Positions 8,411 to 17,278 of a stretch of DNA of 64,000 nt are shown here, in pieces (the stretch's first letter is position 1; every line of letters begins with the position of its first letter). The stretch lies in the NCBI GenBank assembly GCA_016719105.1, contig JADKAQ010000013.1:186001-250000 (forward strand). The letters run 5' to 3'. The notes beneath the pieces are model-generated. The model was not told the origin of the DNA and did no database searches. It saw nothing but the letters and a program-made list of their open reading frames with translations. Origin of the DNA: Gemmatimonadota bacterium. GTDB lineage: Bacteria > Gemmatimonadota > Gemmatimonadetes > Gemmatimonadales > Gemmatimonadaceae. Position numbers and translations under genes: made by a program.

Positions 8411-9001
8411 TTGGATCATCGGCATCTACTCCCTGAAGAGATCGACCTCCTCCTCGATGGCGAGGAGGGGTTCGGCGTGAACCCGCTCAAGGCGCATCTC
8501 GCGCAGTGTGCGGGGTGTCGTGCCGAGTATGAGGCGCAGCGCGAGGTCGCCCTCGCGCTCGAAGGGCTGCCGCACATCGCCCCCTCGTTCCGATTCGCCG
8601 ACAAGGTGATGGCCAACGTCCAGGTCTTCGAGCCCTGGCACGTCTCCCTTCGCGACAGTATCCGGCGCGCCCTCCCCACCACGCAGGTGGGGCGGACGCT
8701 CGTCTTCGGGACCGGTGGGGTCATGGCCGTCTCCATGACCTTGCTCACCGTCTGGCTGGCGCACCGCGCCGATGCGGTCCTCTTCCTCGGGGCGCTCGTC
8801 GGTCAACGCCTGCGCGAGTTCGTCGCCGGCGGGGTGCACGATGCGGTCGTCGCCACGGTGGGCCAGGGGGCCGCCACGACGGTCAGCTCCAATGGCCTGG
8901 TCGGCGTCGGTATCGCCCTCTCCGCGCTCGCCGTCGCCATCCTCGGCACCGCCTTCGGTCTCAAGACGCTGGCCTCGGCCGCGCGCAGCCGGAGAGGCTA
9001 G
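8411..9001 (+). CDS. Zinc-binding membrane anti-sigma factor
   Basis: The 196-residue partner of the preceding sigma factor. The N-terminal cytoplasmic part contains the H-x3-C-x2-C zinc-binding anti-sigma motif (HLAQCAGC, about residues 29-36). Two hydrophobic segments follow: about residues 95-115 (VFGTGGVMAVSMTLLTVWLA) and 160-185. It would hold the sigma factor at the membrane until released by an envelope signal. The start is an unusual TTG at 8411, chosen because GGAGG lies 8 bases upstream and because an in-frame ATG further in would cut off the zinc motif. It ends one base before the next gene. Confidence 0.85.
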   Translation: MDHRHLLPEEIDLLLDGEEGFGVNPLKAHLAQCAGCRAEYEAQREVALALEGLPHIAPSFRFADKVMANVQVFEPWHVSLRDSIRRALPTTQVGRTLVFGTGGVMAVSMTLLTVWLAHRADAVLFLGALVGQRLREFVAGGVHDAVVATVGQGAATTVSSNGLVGVGIALSALAVAILGTAFGLKTLASAARSRRG

Positions 9002-9002
9002 C

Positions 9003-10229
9003 GTGCGGTCGTCCCTGTTCACTCCCGCCGCCCTTCTACAGTTCGCGCTGGCGGCGCTCTTGCCCGTGGCACTCACCGCCCAGAAGGCAAGCGACACCAG
9101 CGTCGTCAACATCGGCGGCGCCCGCGCCACCATCGTCACCGACCACGACTCGGTCACCGTCTCGTCCGGTGCGGCCGCCGTGCAGGGGCGCACCGCCGAG
9201 GCGCGCAGCCAGCTGGCTCGCTCGCGCGATTCACTCGCCGGGCGCGCCACGCCCGATAGCCTGACCCTCGGTGGTCGGGTGATCCCGGCCGGGACGTCCG
9301 TCGCCGGTCCGATCGTCGTCGCCGGGGGCGACCTCGTCGTGCGAGGGACCATCAACGGCTCCGCGGTCGCCATCGCCGGCGACATCGATGTCCTCGCCGG
9401 CGGGAAGATCACCGGCGACGCGATTGCCGCCTTCGGTTCGGTCTACGTCAACGGCGGGACCGTGGTCGGGGCGATGCGTTCCATGACGGGGCGCTGGGGC
9501 GAGAGTATGCGGACCGCCCTCCGTGGCGACGGCCTCGAACCCACCAAGCGTTCCCCGCTTCAGTTTGCCTTCGGCTGGTTCGGGGTGATGCTGCTCATCG
9601 GCCTCGGGGTCCTCGTCTTCGCCAGCAGCTACCTCGATGGCGTCGTCGACGTTCTTCAGGAGTCGTTCTGGCGGTCGTTCTTCGTTGGGATTGCCGGGGA
9701 GCTGGGCATCTTCCCCGCCATCCTCCTGCTGGTGCTGGGACTGGCGATCACCGTGATCGGCGCCCTGCTCATCCCCTTTGCCGTCGTCGCCTTCGTGCTG
9801 GCGGTTGCGGGGCTGGCGACGCTCGGCTTCATCGCCGTGGCGCAGCTCACCGGCGGGAGCATCGGCGGCAAGTCGGTCGAGCGCCTGTCGGCGAGGGGCG
9901 GCGCGCTTCGCGCGGTGCTCGTCGGCGTCACGCTGTACATGGGACTGTGGCTGGTGGCCACCGCCGTTGGCGACATCCCCGCGGCCGGTGCGGCGCTGCG
10001 CATCGTTGCGCTCCTGGTGACCTACGTGGCGGTGACCGCCGGCTTCGGCGCGGCGCTCCTCTCTCGTGGCGGGTCACGGCGCGACGCGGCGGTGGCGCAG
10101 GCCCCGGCGCCGGCCATGGACGCGGCGAGCTGGCAGACCCCCACCCCGGTCACCGGCGTGGTTGCCGCCCGCCGCCCCGTGGCGGCCGCCAAGGGCGACG
10201 GCTCGAGTGCGGGGACCGGGGCGCGTTAG
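9003..10229 (+). CDS. Membrane protein with bactofilin-like beta-helix segment, third gene of the ECF module
   Basis: The 408-residue protein starts at GTG 9003, one base after the anti-sigma stop. Residues about 5-27 form a signal peptide ending ALTAQ. Residues about 90-155 are a repetitive Gly/Val/Ile-rich stretch (VAGGDLVVRGTINGSAVAIAGDIDVLAGGKITGDAI), like the polymer-forming (bactofilin) fold. Then four hydrophobic segments lie between about 190 and 355, and the tail is Ala/Pro-rich. This combination of an exported beta-helix and membrane helices is common in proteins co-encoded with ECF factors, but the function is unknown. It may be the membrane target or sensor of the sigma system. 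It converges on the Nramp gene with a 6-bp gap. Confidence 0.7.
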   Translation: MRSSLFTPAALLQFALAALLPVALTAQKASDTSVVNIGGARATIVTDHDSVTVSSGAAAVQGRTAEARSQLARSRDSLAGRATPDSLTLGGRVIPAGTSVAGPIVVAGGDLVVRGTINGSAVAIAGDIDVLAGGKITGDAIAAFGSVYVNGGTVVGAMRSMTGRWGESMRTALRGDGLEPTKRSPLQFAFGWFGVMLLIGLGVLVFASSYLDGVVDVLQESFWRSFFVGIAGELGIFPAILLLVLGLAITVIGALLIPFAVVAFVLAVAGLATLGFIAVAQLTGGSIGGKSVERLSARGGALRAVLVGVTLYMGLWLVATAVGDIPAAGAALRIVALLVTYVAVTAGFGAALLSRGGSRRDAAVAQAPAPAMDAASWQTPTPVTGVVAARRPVAAAKGDGSSAGTGAR

Positions 10230-10235
10230 GCAGCC

Positions 10236-11489
10236 TCAGAGCAGGAACATCGCCCCCGCGGCCCCAAACATCAGCAGCATCGCCAGCGCCACGACCACGC
10301 GCGTGATCACGAGGCTGGGCTGCCCCCGCATCAGCGTGCGATCGGAGGCGGCGATGAGGATGCCCAGCAGGAGGAAGGGGGCGAGGACGCCGTTGATCAC
10401 CGCGGTCCAGAAGAGCGCCCGCAACGGATTGACGTGCGCGAAGTCGAGCGCGACTCCGGCTGCCAGCGAGAGCCCGAAGACCGTATAGAAGGCCGGGGCG
10501 CCACGAAAGCGCTCGTCGATCCCCTCGCGCCACCCGAACAGTTCGGCCAGCGCATACGCGGCCGAGCCGGCGAGCGTCGGGATGGCAAGGACACCGGTCC
10601 CCACGAGACCGACCGTGTACAGCAGTGCGGAGAAGCGTCCCGCGAGCGGCTCCAGCGCCTGCGCCACCTCGCGACTCGATTGCGGCTGCGTGATGCCGGC
10701 GCGGTGCAGCGTGAGCGCCGTGGTGAGGATGATGAAGTACATCGCCACGTTGGAGAAGAGCGTCCCCAGGCCGACGTCCCATCGGCGGTTCGTCAACTCG
10801 TCAGGCGTGGCCCCACGACGTGACGCCTCGGACGCGCGCCCGCCGAGCTTCTCCTCCTCCACCTCCTGCGACGTCTGCCAGTAGAAGAGGTATGGACTGA
10901 TGGTGGTGCCGAGGATGGCGACGAGCATCGCCCATCCGTCGCGCCCGCCGGGGATGCGCGGCGTGAACGTATCGCGCAGGACCGGGCCCCAGTCGGGGCC
11001 GATGCGTAATGCCGCGATGACATAGGCAAAGAGGGCGAGCGCGAGCCACTTGAGGGCGCGCGCGACGGCGGCGTAGCGCAGCGAGATCGTCGCCCATCCG
11101 ATCGCCACGGCGAAGATCACCACCCACACGTGCGATCCAACTCCGGACAGCAACTCGGCGGCATCGGCCATCCCGGAGAGGTCGGCGCCGATGTTGATCG
11201 TGTTGGCCACGAGCAGCGCGAAGCTGGCCACGACGAGCAACGGACGGGGAAAGCGATGGCGGAGCGCTGCCGTGAGCCCCTTCCCCGTCACCATCCCGAT
11301 GCGCGCGCACATCGACTGGACGGCGGCCATCAACGGCCAGGTGATCAGCGCCGTCCAGAGGAGCGAGGTGCCGAATTGGGCGCCGGCGATGGAGTACGTG
11401 GTGATGCCGGACGGATCGTCGTCGGCCGCGCCCGTCACGACGCCGGGGCCGAGCGCGCGCCAGAGGCGGCGGATGGCGTTAGGTCGCAT
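10236..11489 (-). CDS. Nramp-family metal transporter of a divergent subtype
   Basis: A 417-residue inner-membrane protein with about eleven hydrophobic segments in the Nramp fold. The first-helix motif reads DDDPSGITTYS where classical Mn/Fe transporters have DPGN. The helix-6 motif reads SPYLFYWQTSQEVEEE where they have MPH. The Asn, Met and His normally associated with soft-metal binding and proton coupling are therefore missing, so Mn2+/Fe2+ transport should not be assumed. Mg2+ or another cation is possible, but that is inference. It overlaps the upstream dehydrogenase gene by 11 bp, suggesting one transcript. Confidence 0.85.
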   Translation of the reverse strand: MRPNAIRRLWRALGPGVVTGAADDDPSGITTYSIAGAQFGTSLLWTALITWPLMAAVQSMCARIGMVTGKGLTAALRHRFPRPLLVVASFALLVANTINIGADLSGMADAAELLSGVGSHVWVVIFAVAIGWATISLRYAAVARALKWLALALFAYVIAALRIGPDWGPVLRDTFTPRIPGGRDGWAMLVAILGTTISPYLFYWQTSQEVEEEKLGGRASEASRRGATPDELTNRRWDVGLGTLFSNVAMYFIILTTALTLHRAGITQPQSSREVAQALEPLAGRFSALLYTVGLVGTGVLAIPTLAGSAAYALAELFGWREGIDERFRGAPAFYTVFGLSLAAGVALDFAHVNPLRALFWTAVINGVLAPFLLLGILIAASDRTLMRGQPSLVITRVVVALAMLLMFGAAGAMFLL

Positions 11490-12405
11490 GCCCCACGGAC
11501 GCCAACGCCTTCCGCAACACCTCCGACGACCGATCGAGCGCCGCCCCCTCCTCCGGCGACAACTCCGGCGTCACGACCAGCGTCGCACCATCGCCTCCCA
11601 CCACCGTGGGGAGCGAGAGCGCAATCCCTCGGTAGGGTCCTTCCTCCTGCACCTTGCTGATGGCGAGCACCTGCCGCTCGCCGCGCAGGATGCCGCGCAG
11701 TAACCGAGCCGTCACGAGGCCGATGGCGTGGTTGGTCGCCCCCTTGCGATTCACGATCTCGTAGCCGGCGCGTCGCACCTGTTCGGCGAGGATTGCCTCG
11801 CGCGAGCCGTCCCATCCCGGCCAGGTGCGGAGCGCCGTGGCCCCGACGCGCGCGGTGGACCAGAGCACGACTTCCGAGTCGCCGTGCTCGCCCACCACAT
11901 ACGCGTGGATCGACTGCGCCTCGAGTCCCAACTCTACGCTCATCACCTGCCGAAGGCGCGCCGTGTCGAGCATCGTCCCGGTCCCGATCACCCGCGTGGG
12001 GGGCATATGCGCCGCGTCGGCAAAGACCGCCGTGAGGACGTCGACGGGGTTGGTCACGATGATGACCAACCCGCCGTAGCCGGCGAGCTGCGCCCCGAGG
12101 TCGCGCACGATCCCCACGGTGTGCTGCAAGGCGGCGAGCCGGTCCACACCGCCGGGGATGGCGCCACGTCCCGCCGCGATGACGATGACGTCGCAGCGCT
12201 CCTTCATCTCGGCGATGTCGGCGACGCGTACGGTCGCTGGCGGATAGAACGACGCGCCCTGCGCGAGGTCCATCGCCTCCCCCTCGGCCAACGCCTGTCG
12301 CAGGTCGTACACGAGCAGTTCGCGCGCCGCCCCGGCGTGCAGCAGCGAGATCGCGACGCTCGACCCGACCCATCCCATGCCAACGATTCCGACAGACGCC
12401 TGCAA
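11479..12405 (-). CDS. Lactate/malate dehydrogenase-family protein
   Basis: A 308-residue NAD(P)-dependent 2-hydroxyacid dehydrogenase-type protein. It has the Rossmann start VGIVGMGWVGSSVA, the coenzyme-loop segment IVTNPVDVLT, the GTGTMLDTARLR segment and the catalytic histidine motif VVGEHGDSE. It also has the later NRKGATNHAIG segment. The substrate-loop segment reads AAGRGAIPGGVDRL. The position that is Gln in lactate and Arg in malate dehydrogenases appears to be Ala, and the loop is one residue longer than usual. So the product name lactate dehydrogenase is a family label, not a supported specificity. It overlaps the Nramp gene downstream by 11 bp. Confidence 0.82.
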   Translation of the reverse strand: MQASVGIVGMGWVGSSVAISLLHAGAARELLVYDLRQALAEGEAMDLAQGASFYPPATVRVADIAEMKERCDVIVIAAGRGAIPGGVDRLAALQHTVGIVRDLGAQLAGYGGLVIIVTNPVDVLTAVFADAAHMPPTRVIGTGTMLDTARLRQVMSVELGLEAQSIHAYVVGEHGDSEVVLWSTARVGATALRTWPGWDGSREAILAEQVRRAGYEIVNRKGATNHAIGLVTARLLRGILRGERQVLAISKVQEEGPYRGIALSLPTVVGGDGATLVVTPELSPEEGAALDRSSEVLRKALASVGHAT

Positions 12406-12471
12406 TTGGTGACTCCCTAATGAAGTGAGCGGGATGCGGTCAGCGCCCCTGTTGGCGCGAGACCTTCGCCG

Positions 12472-14112
12472 CTAGGGTGCGCGCCACGTGACGCCGCTGC
12501 TCATGTTCCCCGCACGGTCCACCGCGTACGTCACGATGCCGTCCACACGCCCGGCCGCGTTCACGGCGGGGACGCTGATCGCCGTCGCGGTGGCCGGCAC
12601 CAGTCGCGAGGCCCAGCGGATGTCGTCGGCCGTCGATCGCGTGCGCCACTGCACCCACCACCAGCGCACCAGCTCTCCAGCGCCTGGCGTCACCGCCACC
12701 TGCCACGTGGCGGCGCCAGCGGCGGTGACGCCGAGCGTCGGTGCAGCTGGCGGAGTGTTGTCGACCCAGGTGAGCGCCGGCGGAAGCGCTGCTGTGACGA
12801 AGGCATCGTTGACGAGGGCGCCGAAGATGTTGTCCCGGTTGTCGAAGACCGAGCCGGCGCGAAAGAGGATCGTCCCCGATGCCCCGCCCCGCTGCCGCAC
12901 CGTCTTCACCTGGTTGACGATCTCGCTCGCACTGTAGGCGCTCGATGAGCCGTCGGCCACTCGATAGGCAGCGAGCCCGGGCCAGATGTGGCGCCCCATG
13001 CTGTTCTGCGCCAGCCACCAGTCCAGCAGGGCATTGAACGGCTGCCCGGTCGAGGCGATGGACCAGTAGAGTTGCGGCGAGAGGTAGTCGACCCACCCCC
13101 GCTGCAGCCAGAGGCGCGAGTCGGCGTAGAGGTCGTTGTAGGCATCGAGCCCGGTGACCCCCTGCGGATTGCCGGGGCGCCAGATCCCAAACGGCGAGAT
13201 GCCGACGCGCACCCACGGCTTGAGGCGCTTGACCTCGGTGTACATCCGCTGGACGAAGCGGTTGATGTTGTCGCGCCGCCAGTCGCCGCGGGTGAGCGTC
13301 CCGCCGCCGCGCGTGTAGCGCGCGTACGTGGAATCGTCAGGAAAGACGAGCGCTCCGTTGCCGTTGGGATACGGATAGAAGAAGTCGTCGATGTGCAGCG
13401 CATCGATGTCGTAACGCTGCACGACGTCGGCCATCACGGCGATGGTGTGGTCCTGCACCTCCGCCTCTCCCGGGTCGAACCAGAGCCCCACGCCGCCTCC
13501 GGTGACGCGGTCGCGCGGGACGCGGCGCAGGTCGGGGCGCTGGCTGGCGAAGTGCGTGGGGGCGAGGCGCGCGGTGTCGCTGGCGTTGCCGGCGCGGAAC
13601 GGGTTGAACCAGGCGTGCACCTCGAGCCCGCGGGCGCGCGCCGAGTCGATGGCCAGCTGCAAGGGATCGTAGCCGGGGTCGACGTCGGTGCGGCCGGCGA
13701 GCGCGGTGGCCCACGGCTCCGCGCCCCCCGCATACATCCGCTCGCCGTTCACTCGGATCTGGAAGACGACGGCGTTGGCGCCGAGCTGCGAGGCGCGCTC
13801 GAGGAGCCCCACCAGCTCGCTGCGCTGCTCGGCGGACGACAGCGAATTGCGCGACGGCCAATCGAGGTTGCCCACCGTCGCGATCCAGACGCCGCGAAAC
13901 TCGCGCACCACCGCGGGGACGACGAAGGCGGTGTCCTTGGGCGTTGGCGGCGGGGGGGTGATCCCCGGCCCGGTGGGGGCGTCGCCGGTGGCGCAGGCCG
14001 CGAGTGTCGCCTGGGCAGCCAGCGTCGCGATGCGCGCGAGCGGTGGCACGCGCCCCGACCGACCACCAGCGGTGACACGCGCGCGCACGGCGACGCGGAG
14101 TGCTTGCATCAT
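12472..14112 (-). CDS. GH10-like (YngK/DUF4015-type) glycosyl hydrolase lipoprotein
   Basis: A 546-residue surface lipoprotein. From ATG 14112 it has a hydrophobic signal segment ending LAAQATLAAC, a lipobox. The catalytic-type barrel covers about residues 70-400: FRGVWIATVGNLDWPS, GANAVVFQIRVNGE, GLEVHAWFNPFRAG, YDIDALHIDDFFYPYP, WVRVGISPFGIWRPG and VDYLSPQLYWSI. This order matches the family-10-like glycosyl hydrolases that cleave peptidoglycan or related glycans. The final about 100 residues resemble a fibronectin III-like or carbohydrate-binding beta domain. The longer frame (to 14166) would add a charged piece before the signal peptide. The substrate is unknown. Confidence 0.82.
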   Translation of the reverse strand: MMQALRVAVRARVTAGGRSGRVPPLARIATLAAQATLAACATGDAPTGPGITPPPPTPKDTAFVVPAVVREFRGVWIATVGNLDWPSRNSLSSAEQRSELVGLLERASQLGANAVVFQIRVNGERMYAGGAEPWATALAGRTDVDPGYDPLQLAIDSARARGLEVHAWFNPFRAGNASDTARLAPTHFASQRPDLRRVPRDRVTGGGVGLWFDPGEAEVQDHTIAVMADVVQRYDIDALHIDDFFYPYPNGNGALVFPDDSTYARYTRGGGTLTRGDWRRDNINRFVQRMYTEVKRLKPWVRVGISPFGIWRPGNPQGVTGLDAYNDLYADSRLWLQRGWVDYLSPQLYWSIASTGQPFNALLDWWLAQNSMGRHIWPGLAAYRVADGSSSAYSASEIVNQVKTVRQRGGASGTILFRAGSVFDNRDNIFGALVNDAFVTAALPPALTWVDNTPPAAPTLGVTAAGAATWQVAVTPGAGELVRWWWVQWRTRSTADDIRWASRLVPATATAISVPAVNAAGRVDGIVTYAVDRAGNMSSGVTWRAP

Positions 14113-14312
14113 TCGCGAAGAATGACGCTCGGCGCCACGGAGCGGGAGTGCAGCACGGGGGCGCACGTGGTCGACGCACCGCGGCCTACCACGTCCAGCG
14201 CCCTCCGCGCGATCGTGTCCGGCATCAGAGGGCGAAAATCCCGCGGCACACCTACAGACTTGCCGCGATCCCGCTCGTAGCGTCGCACGAACTCCGGGGA
14301 CAGGAGGGTCCC

Positions 14313-14942
14313 ATGCGATCCCGTTTCCTGCTGCTCGCCCTCACGCTGGCGGTCCCGACGCTCACCAGCGCCCAGACGCCGAAGCGCGCGAAGGACGTGG
14401 AGAAGTTCGAGGTCACCGGGCTGCCCAAGGCGCCGGCCTCGCAAATCGAGAAGGAGATCTTCGTCCTCCTCCGTGCGCACAAGCGGGGGGACTACACCGA
14501 CGCCTCGCGCATCCACCTCAAGCTGGCGCAGTACTACAAGGAGCGCGGACAGGAGCAGCTCGAGGACGTCTGCAACCAGAAGGCGATGGAGGCCTGGTCC
14601 GCGGCCTCTGGTGAGCGCCCCAGCTCGGCCGGTTCGCCCGGCTCTCCCCCGTTTGAGCCCGCCGGGACCTTCGCCCGCCTCTTCAGCTATACCGACGACC
14701 TCAAGTTCGAGCACACGTGGGAGTTCTTCGCCGACGGGACCTTCGCGCATGCCGTGGAGACCGCCGAAAAGTCGGCGACAGCACCACCGCGCGAGCGTGG
14801 GTGGTACTCGCTGAGTGACGGCAAGATGCGCCTCTGGCAGTTCAAGCCGCGCGCCGAACGCACGGTGCGCTTCGAGCTGCTGGGCGAGGGGGGCAAGGAC
14901 GGCGCCGTGATGGACGACATCAAGCTGGTGGTGGTGCCGTAA
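14313..14942 (+). CDS. Secreted protein of unknown function
   Basis: I do not recognise this 209-residue protein. ATG 14313 has GGAGG ten bases upstream and begins a clear signal peptide (MRSRFLLLALTLAVPTLTSAQ). The mature part starts with an alpha-helical, highly charged stretch of about 80 residues (KRAKDVEKFEVTG, then LLRAHKRGDYTDASRIHLKLAQYYKERG, tetratricopeptide-like). A Ser/Pro linker at about residues 95-115 leads to a beta-rich domain with FEHTWEFFADGTFAHAVE and RGWYSLSDGKMRLWQF, similar in style to lipocalin-like single-domain folds. It converges on the next gene. Confidence 0.7.
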   Translation: MRSRFLLLALTLAVPTLTSAQTPKRAKDVEKFEVTGLPKAPASQIEKEIFVLLRAHKRGDYTDASRIHLKLAQYYKERGQEQLEDVCNQKAMEAWSAASGERPSSAGSPGSPPFEPAGTFARLFSYTDDLKFEHTWEFFADGTFAHAVETAEKSATAPPRERGWYSLSDGKMRLWQFKPRAERTVRFELLGEGGKDGAVMDDIKLVVVP

Positions 14943-14954
14943 CCACGCGACTCG

Positions 14955-15464
14955 TTAGGGCGGACGCGGCACGTAGACGTTGGTCACGCGCCGCTCCGCC
15001 GGCGTGTGCACCAGATCGCCCAGATACTCCTCCCACATCGGGAGGAGGTGCGCCCAGTCGCTCTCGGACGACAGGACGCCGCGCGCCAGCAGCCACTGCG
15101 TGATGCGGGCGTACATGGCCGGGAGCGTGTCGTACGCCCCTACATGCACGAAGCGCCACCCGTCGAACGCCGCCAGCACGTCCACGCGCACCGCTCCCCA
15201 CGGGAGCGGTGGCTGGGCCGGCGGGGCGATCGGGAGGGCGAGGGTGAACGTCGTGCGGTGGTTCCCGTAGGCGGTATAGATCGCGCGGGGAGCGCCGCTC
15301 ACCTCGAGCCCGTGTCGCTGCACGTATTGCGTGAGGCGACCAAAGCCGACCGTCATGGCGGCCGCGATGGCGAGGGCATCGGTCGTCGTCGTCACGCAGG
15401 TCACGACGGCGGGGACCGATTCGGTCACCACCTCGTGCACCTGGAGCGGGACGGGCGCGCGCAT
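14955..15464 (-). CDS. GyrI-like / effector-binding-domain protein
   Basis: The 169-residue protein consists of one AraC effector-binding (GyrI-like) domain: a first strand around VVTESVPAVVTCVTT, ITQWLLARGVLSSESD-type helices, and the end VHTPAERRVTNVYVPRP typical of the fold. Such stand-alone domains bind small molecules or hydrolyse cyclopropanoids; the ligand here is unknown. The start at 15464 is preferred because GGAGG lies five bases before the ATG. The open frame to 15629 has no family similarity. It lacks a helix-turn-helix, so it is not itself a regulator. Confidence 0.6.
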   Translation of the reverse strand: MRAPVPLQVHEVVTESVPAVVTCVTTTTDALAIAAAMTVGFGRLTQYVQRHGLEVSGAPRAIYTAYGNHRTTFTLALPIAPPAQPPLPWGAVRVDVLAAFDGWRFVHVGAYDTLPAMYARITQWLLARGVLSSESDWAHLLPMWEEYLGDLVHTPAERRVTNVYVPRPP

Positions 15465-15691
15465 CTGTACCTCCGCGCAACGACCAACCGGCGACGCTGG
15501 CTCGGCACCGCTGCCAGCGGCCGCTTCCCAACGATGTCGCGTTGCACCGCGCGCGTCTGCGCGGAAAGCCCGCACCAGCATCAGCCGGAGGCCGCTTGCG
15601 CCCCCGGGCGGCTGCGGGGGGCCCCGCACGAGCGCCCGGCGACTCGGCAGAATGCGCCGCCGACGGCCGTGAGTTGTAGATTTCCACCCAC

Positions 15692-17236
15692 ATGATCGCG
15701 CCCGTCACTCGTCAGGCACGCCTCGCCACCGCCCTCGCGTTCCTGTCCGTGCTTGCCTCGTGCAGCGCGGATGGCCCGGCCGCGTCGCGGTGCACCGTCT
15801 CGAGCGTGCGGGTCGATCCCTCGGGCGTGAGCGTGGCCCCAGGGGCGACGCTGGCGCTCACGGCAACGCCGACGGCGCAGGGCTGCGCGGCCAGCGCCCT
15901 CACCCCTACCTGGTCGTCGAGCGACGTCTCGGTCGCCCAGGTCTCCGCGACTGGCGCGGTCACCGCGCTCGCGCCGGGGCTGGCGACGGTGCGCGCCACG
16001 ATCCTCGGCGTCTCCGGCACCACCGACGTCGCCGTCGTGGCGCCGGTCGCGTCGGTGCTCGTGACCCCGGCCGCCGCCACGCTCGCCCCAGGGGCCACGT
16101 TGCAGCTCACGGCCGCCACACTCGATGCCCAGGGGGGCACGCTCACCGGGCGCAACGTGACGTGGAGCGCGTCGAACGCCACCCTCGCGACCGTCTCCCC
16201 CACGGGGCTCGTCACCGCCGTCGCCACCGGTGGCCCGGTGACCATCACCGCCACCAGCGAGCAGCGCAGCGGCACGGCCAGCATCACCATCGCCCCGCCG
16301 CCCAGCATCCAGCTGTCCAGCGCGGCCGTGGCGTTCACCGCGGTGGCCGGCGGGGCCAACCCGGCGGTGCGTTCGGTGATCATCACCAACGGCGGCGGCG
16401 GGACGCTGGGCGGACTCACCGCCGGCCCCGTCAGCTACACCGGCGCCGCCACGGGCTGGCTGCAGGCGACGCTCCCCTCCCCCTCGGCGGCGCCGACGGC
16501 CACGCTCCTGCTCCAGCCCATCATCGCGGCGCTGGCGCCTGGGACGTACAGCGCCTCAGTCCCGGTGAGTGCCCCGGCCGCCTCCAACTCCCCGCAGCTT
16601 GTCACGGTCACTCTCACGGTGCAGGCGCCCCCCCCTGCGGCGGTCGTGGTGACCCCGGCCACCTTCCTCCTGGCGCTCGGCGCCAAGCAGGCGATGACGG
16701 TGGTGGTGCGTGATGCCGCCGGGGCGATCATCACCGGGCGCACCGTGCTGTGGAGCAGCTCCAACCCCGCCGTCGCCGCCGTGGATCCCGCCACCGGGCT
16801 CGTGACCGCGGCGTCCATCGGCGTGGCATCGATCATCGCCACAGTCGACGGCGTGTCGGGGAACGCGTTCGTCTACACGGGGACGACAAGCGCCTTCGAC
16901 GGGAGCTGGCGCGGGAGCGCGGGGAGCGGGCGCACCTTCGCCATGACCGTCTCGTTAGGGCGCGTGGTCGCGGTCACGATCGCCCTCGGCACGCCGATCG
17001 GATCGCCGTGCGCCCTCAGCTACACGGCCTCGCCGCTCACCCTCATCAGCGGCAACGCCTTCTCCTTCACGACTTCGGGGGGGACCGCCTCGGCGACGGT
17101 GAGCGGCAACTTCCTGAGCACGCAGTCGGCGCAGGGGACGTACGGCACGGTGACCTTCGATCGCTACCTCTGCCCGCCCAACCTGCTGGTGACGGGGACG
17201 GTCCCTGGCGGGAGCTGGACGGCGGCGAAGCAGTAG
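15692..17236 (+). CDS. Secreted lipoprotein with bacterial Ig-like (Big_2) repeats
   Basis: A 514-residue surface protein. The N-terminus has a signal peptide with lipobox LSVLASC (Cys about residue 24). At least three Ig-like repeats follow, each with a VxPxxxxLAPGATLxLTA strand and a WSSSxxxVAxVxxxGxVTAxxxG block (about residues 38-115, 118-200 and 315-400). A longer beta domain at about 205-310 includes SIQLSSAAVAFTAVAGG and resembles BACON-type repeats. The C-terminal 110 residues (SAFDGSWRGSAGSGRTF onward) form a separate beta domain with two Cys. Such proteins are usually surface adhesins or structural proteins. Nearest genes share no obvious function. Confidence 0.75.
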   Translation: MIAPVTRQARLATALAFLSVLASCSADGPAASRCTVSSVRVDPSGVSVAPGATLALTATPTAQGCAASALTPTWSSSDVSVAQVSATGAVTALAPGLATVRATILGVSGTTDVAVVAPVASVLVTPAAATLAPGATLQLTAATLDAQGGTLTGRNVTWSASNATLATVSPTGLVTAVATGGPVTITATSEQRSGTASITIAPPPSIQLSSAAVAFTAVAGGANPAVRSVIITNGGGGTLGGLTAGPVSYTGAATGWLQATLPSPSAAPTATLLLQPIIAALAPGTYSASVPVSAPAASNSPQLVTVTLTVQAPPPAAVVVTPATFLLALGAKQAMTVVVRDAAGAIITGRTVLWSSSNPAVAAVDPATGLVTAASIGVASIIATVDGVSGNAFVYTGTTSAFDGSWRGSAGSGRTFAMTVSLGRVVAVTIALGTPIGSPCALSYTASPLTLISGNAFSFTTSGGTASATVSGNFLSTQSAQGTYGTVTFDRYLCPPNLLVTGTVPGGSWTAAKQ

Positions 17237-17278
17237 CGCTGATCGGGCGGCGCGGGCCCCCCATCTCACCCAAACCAG

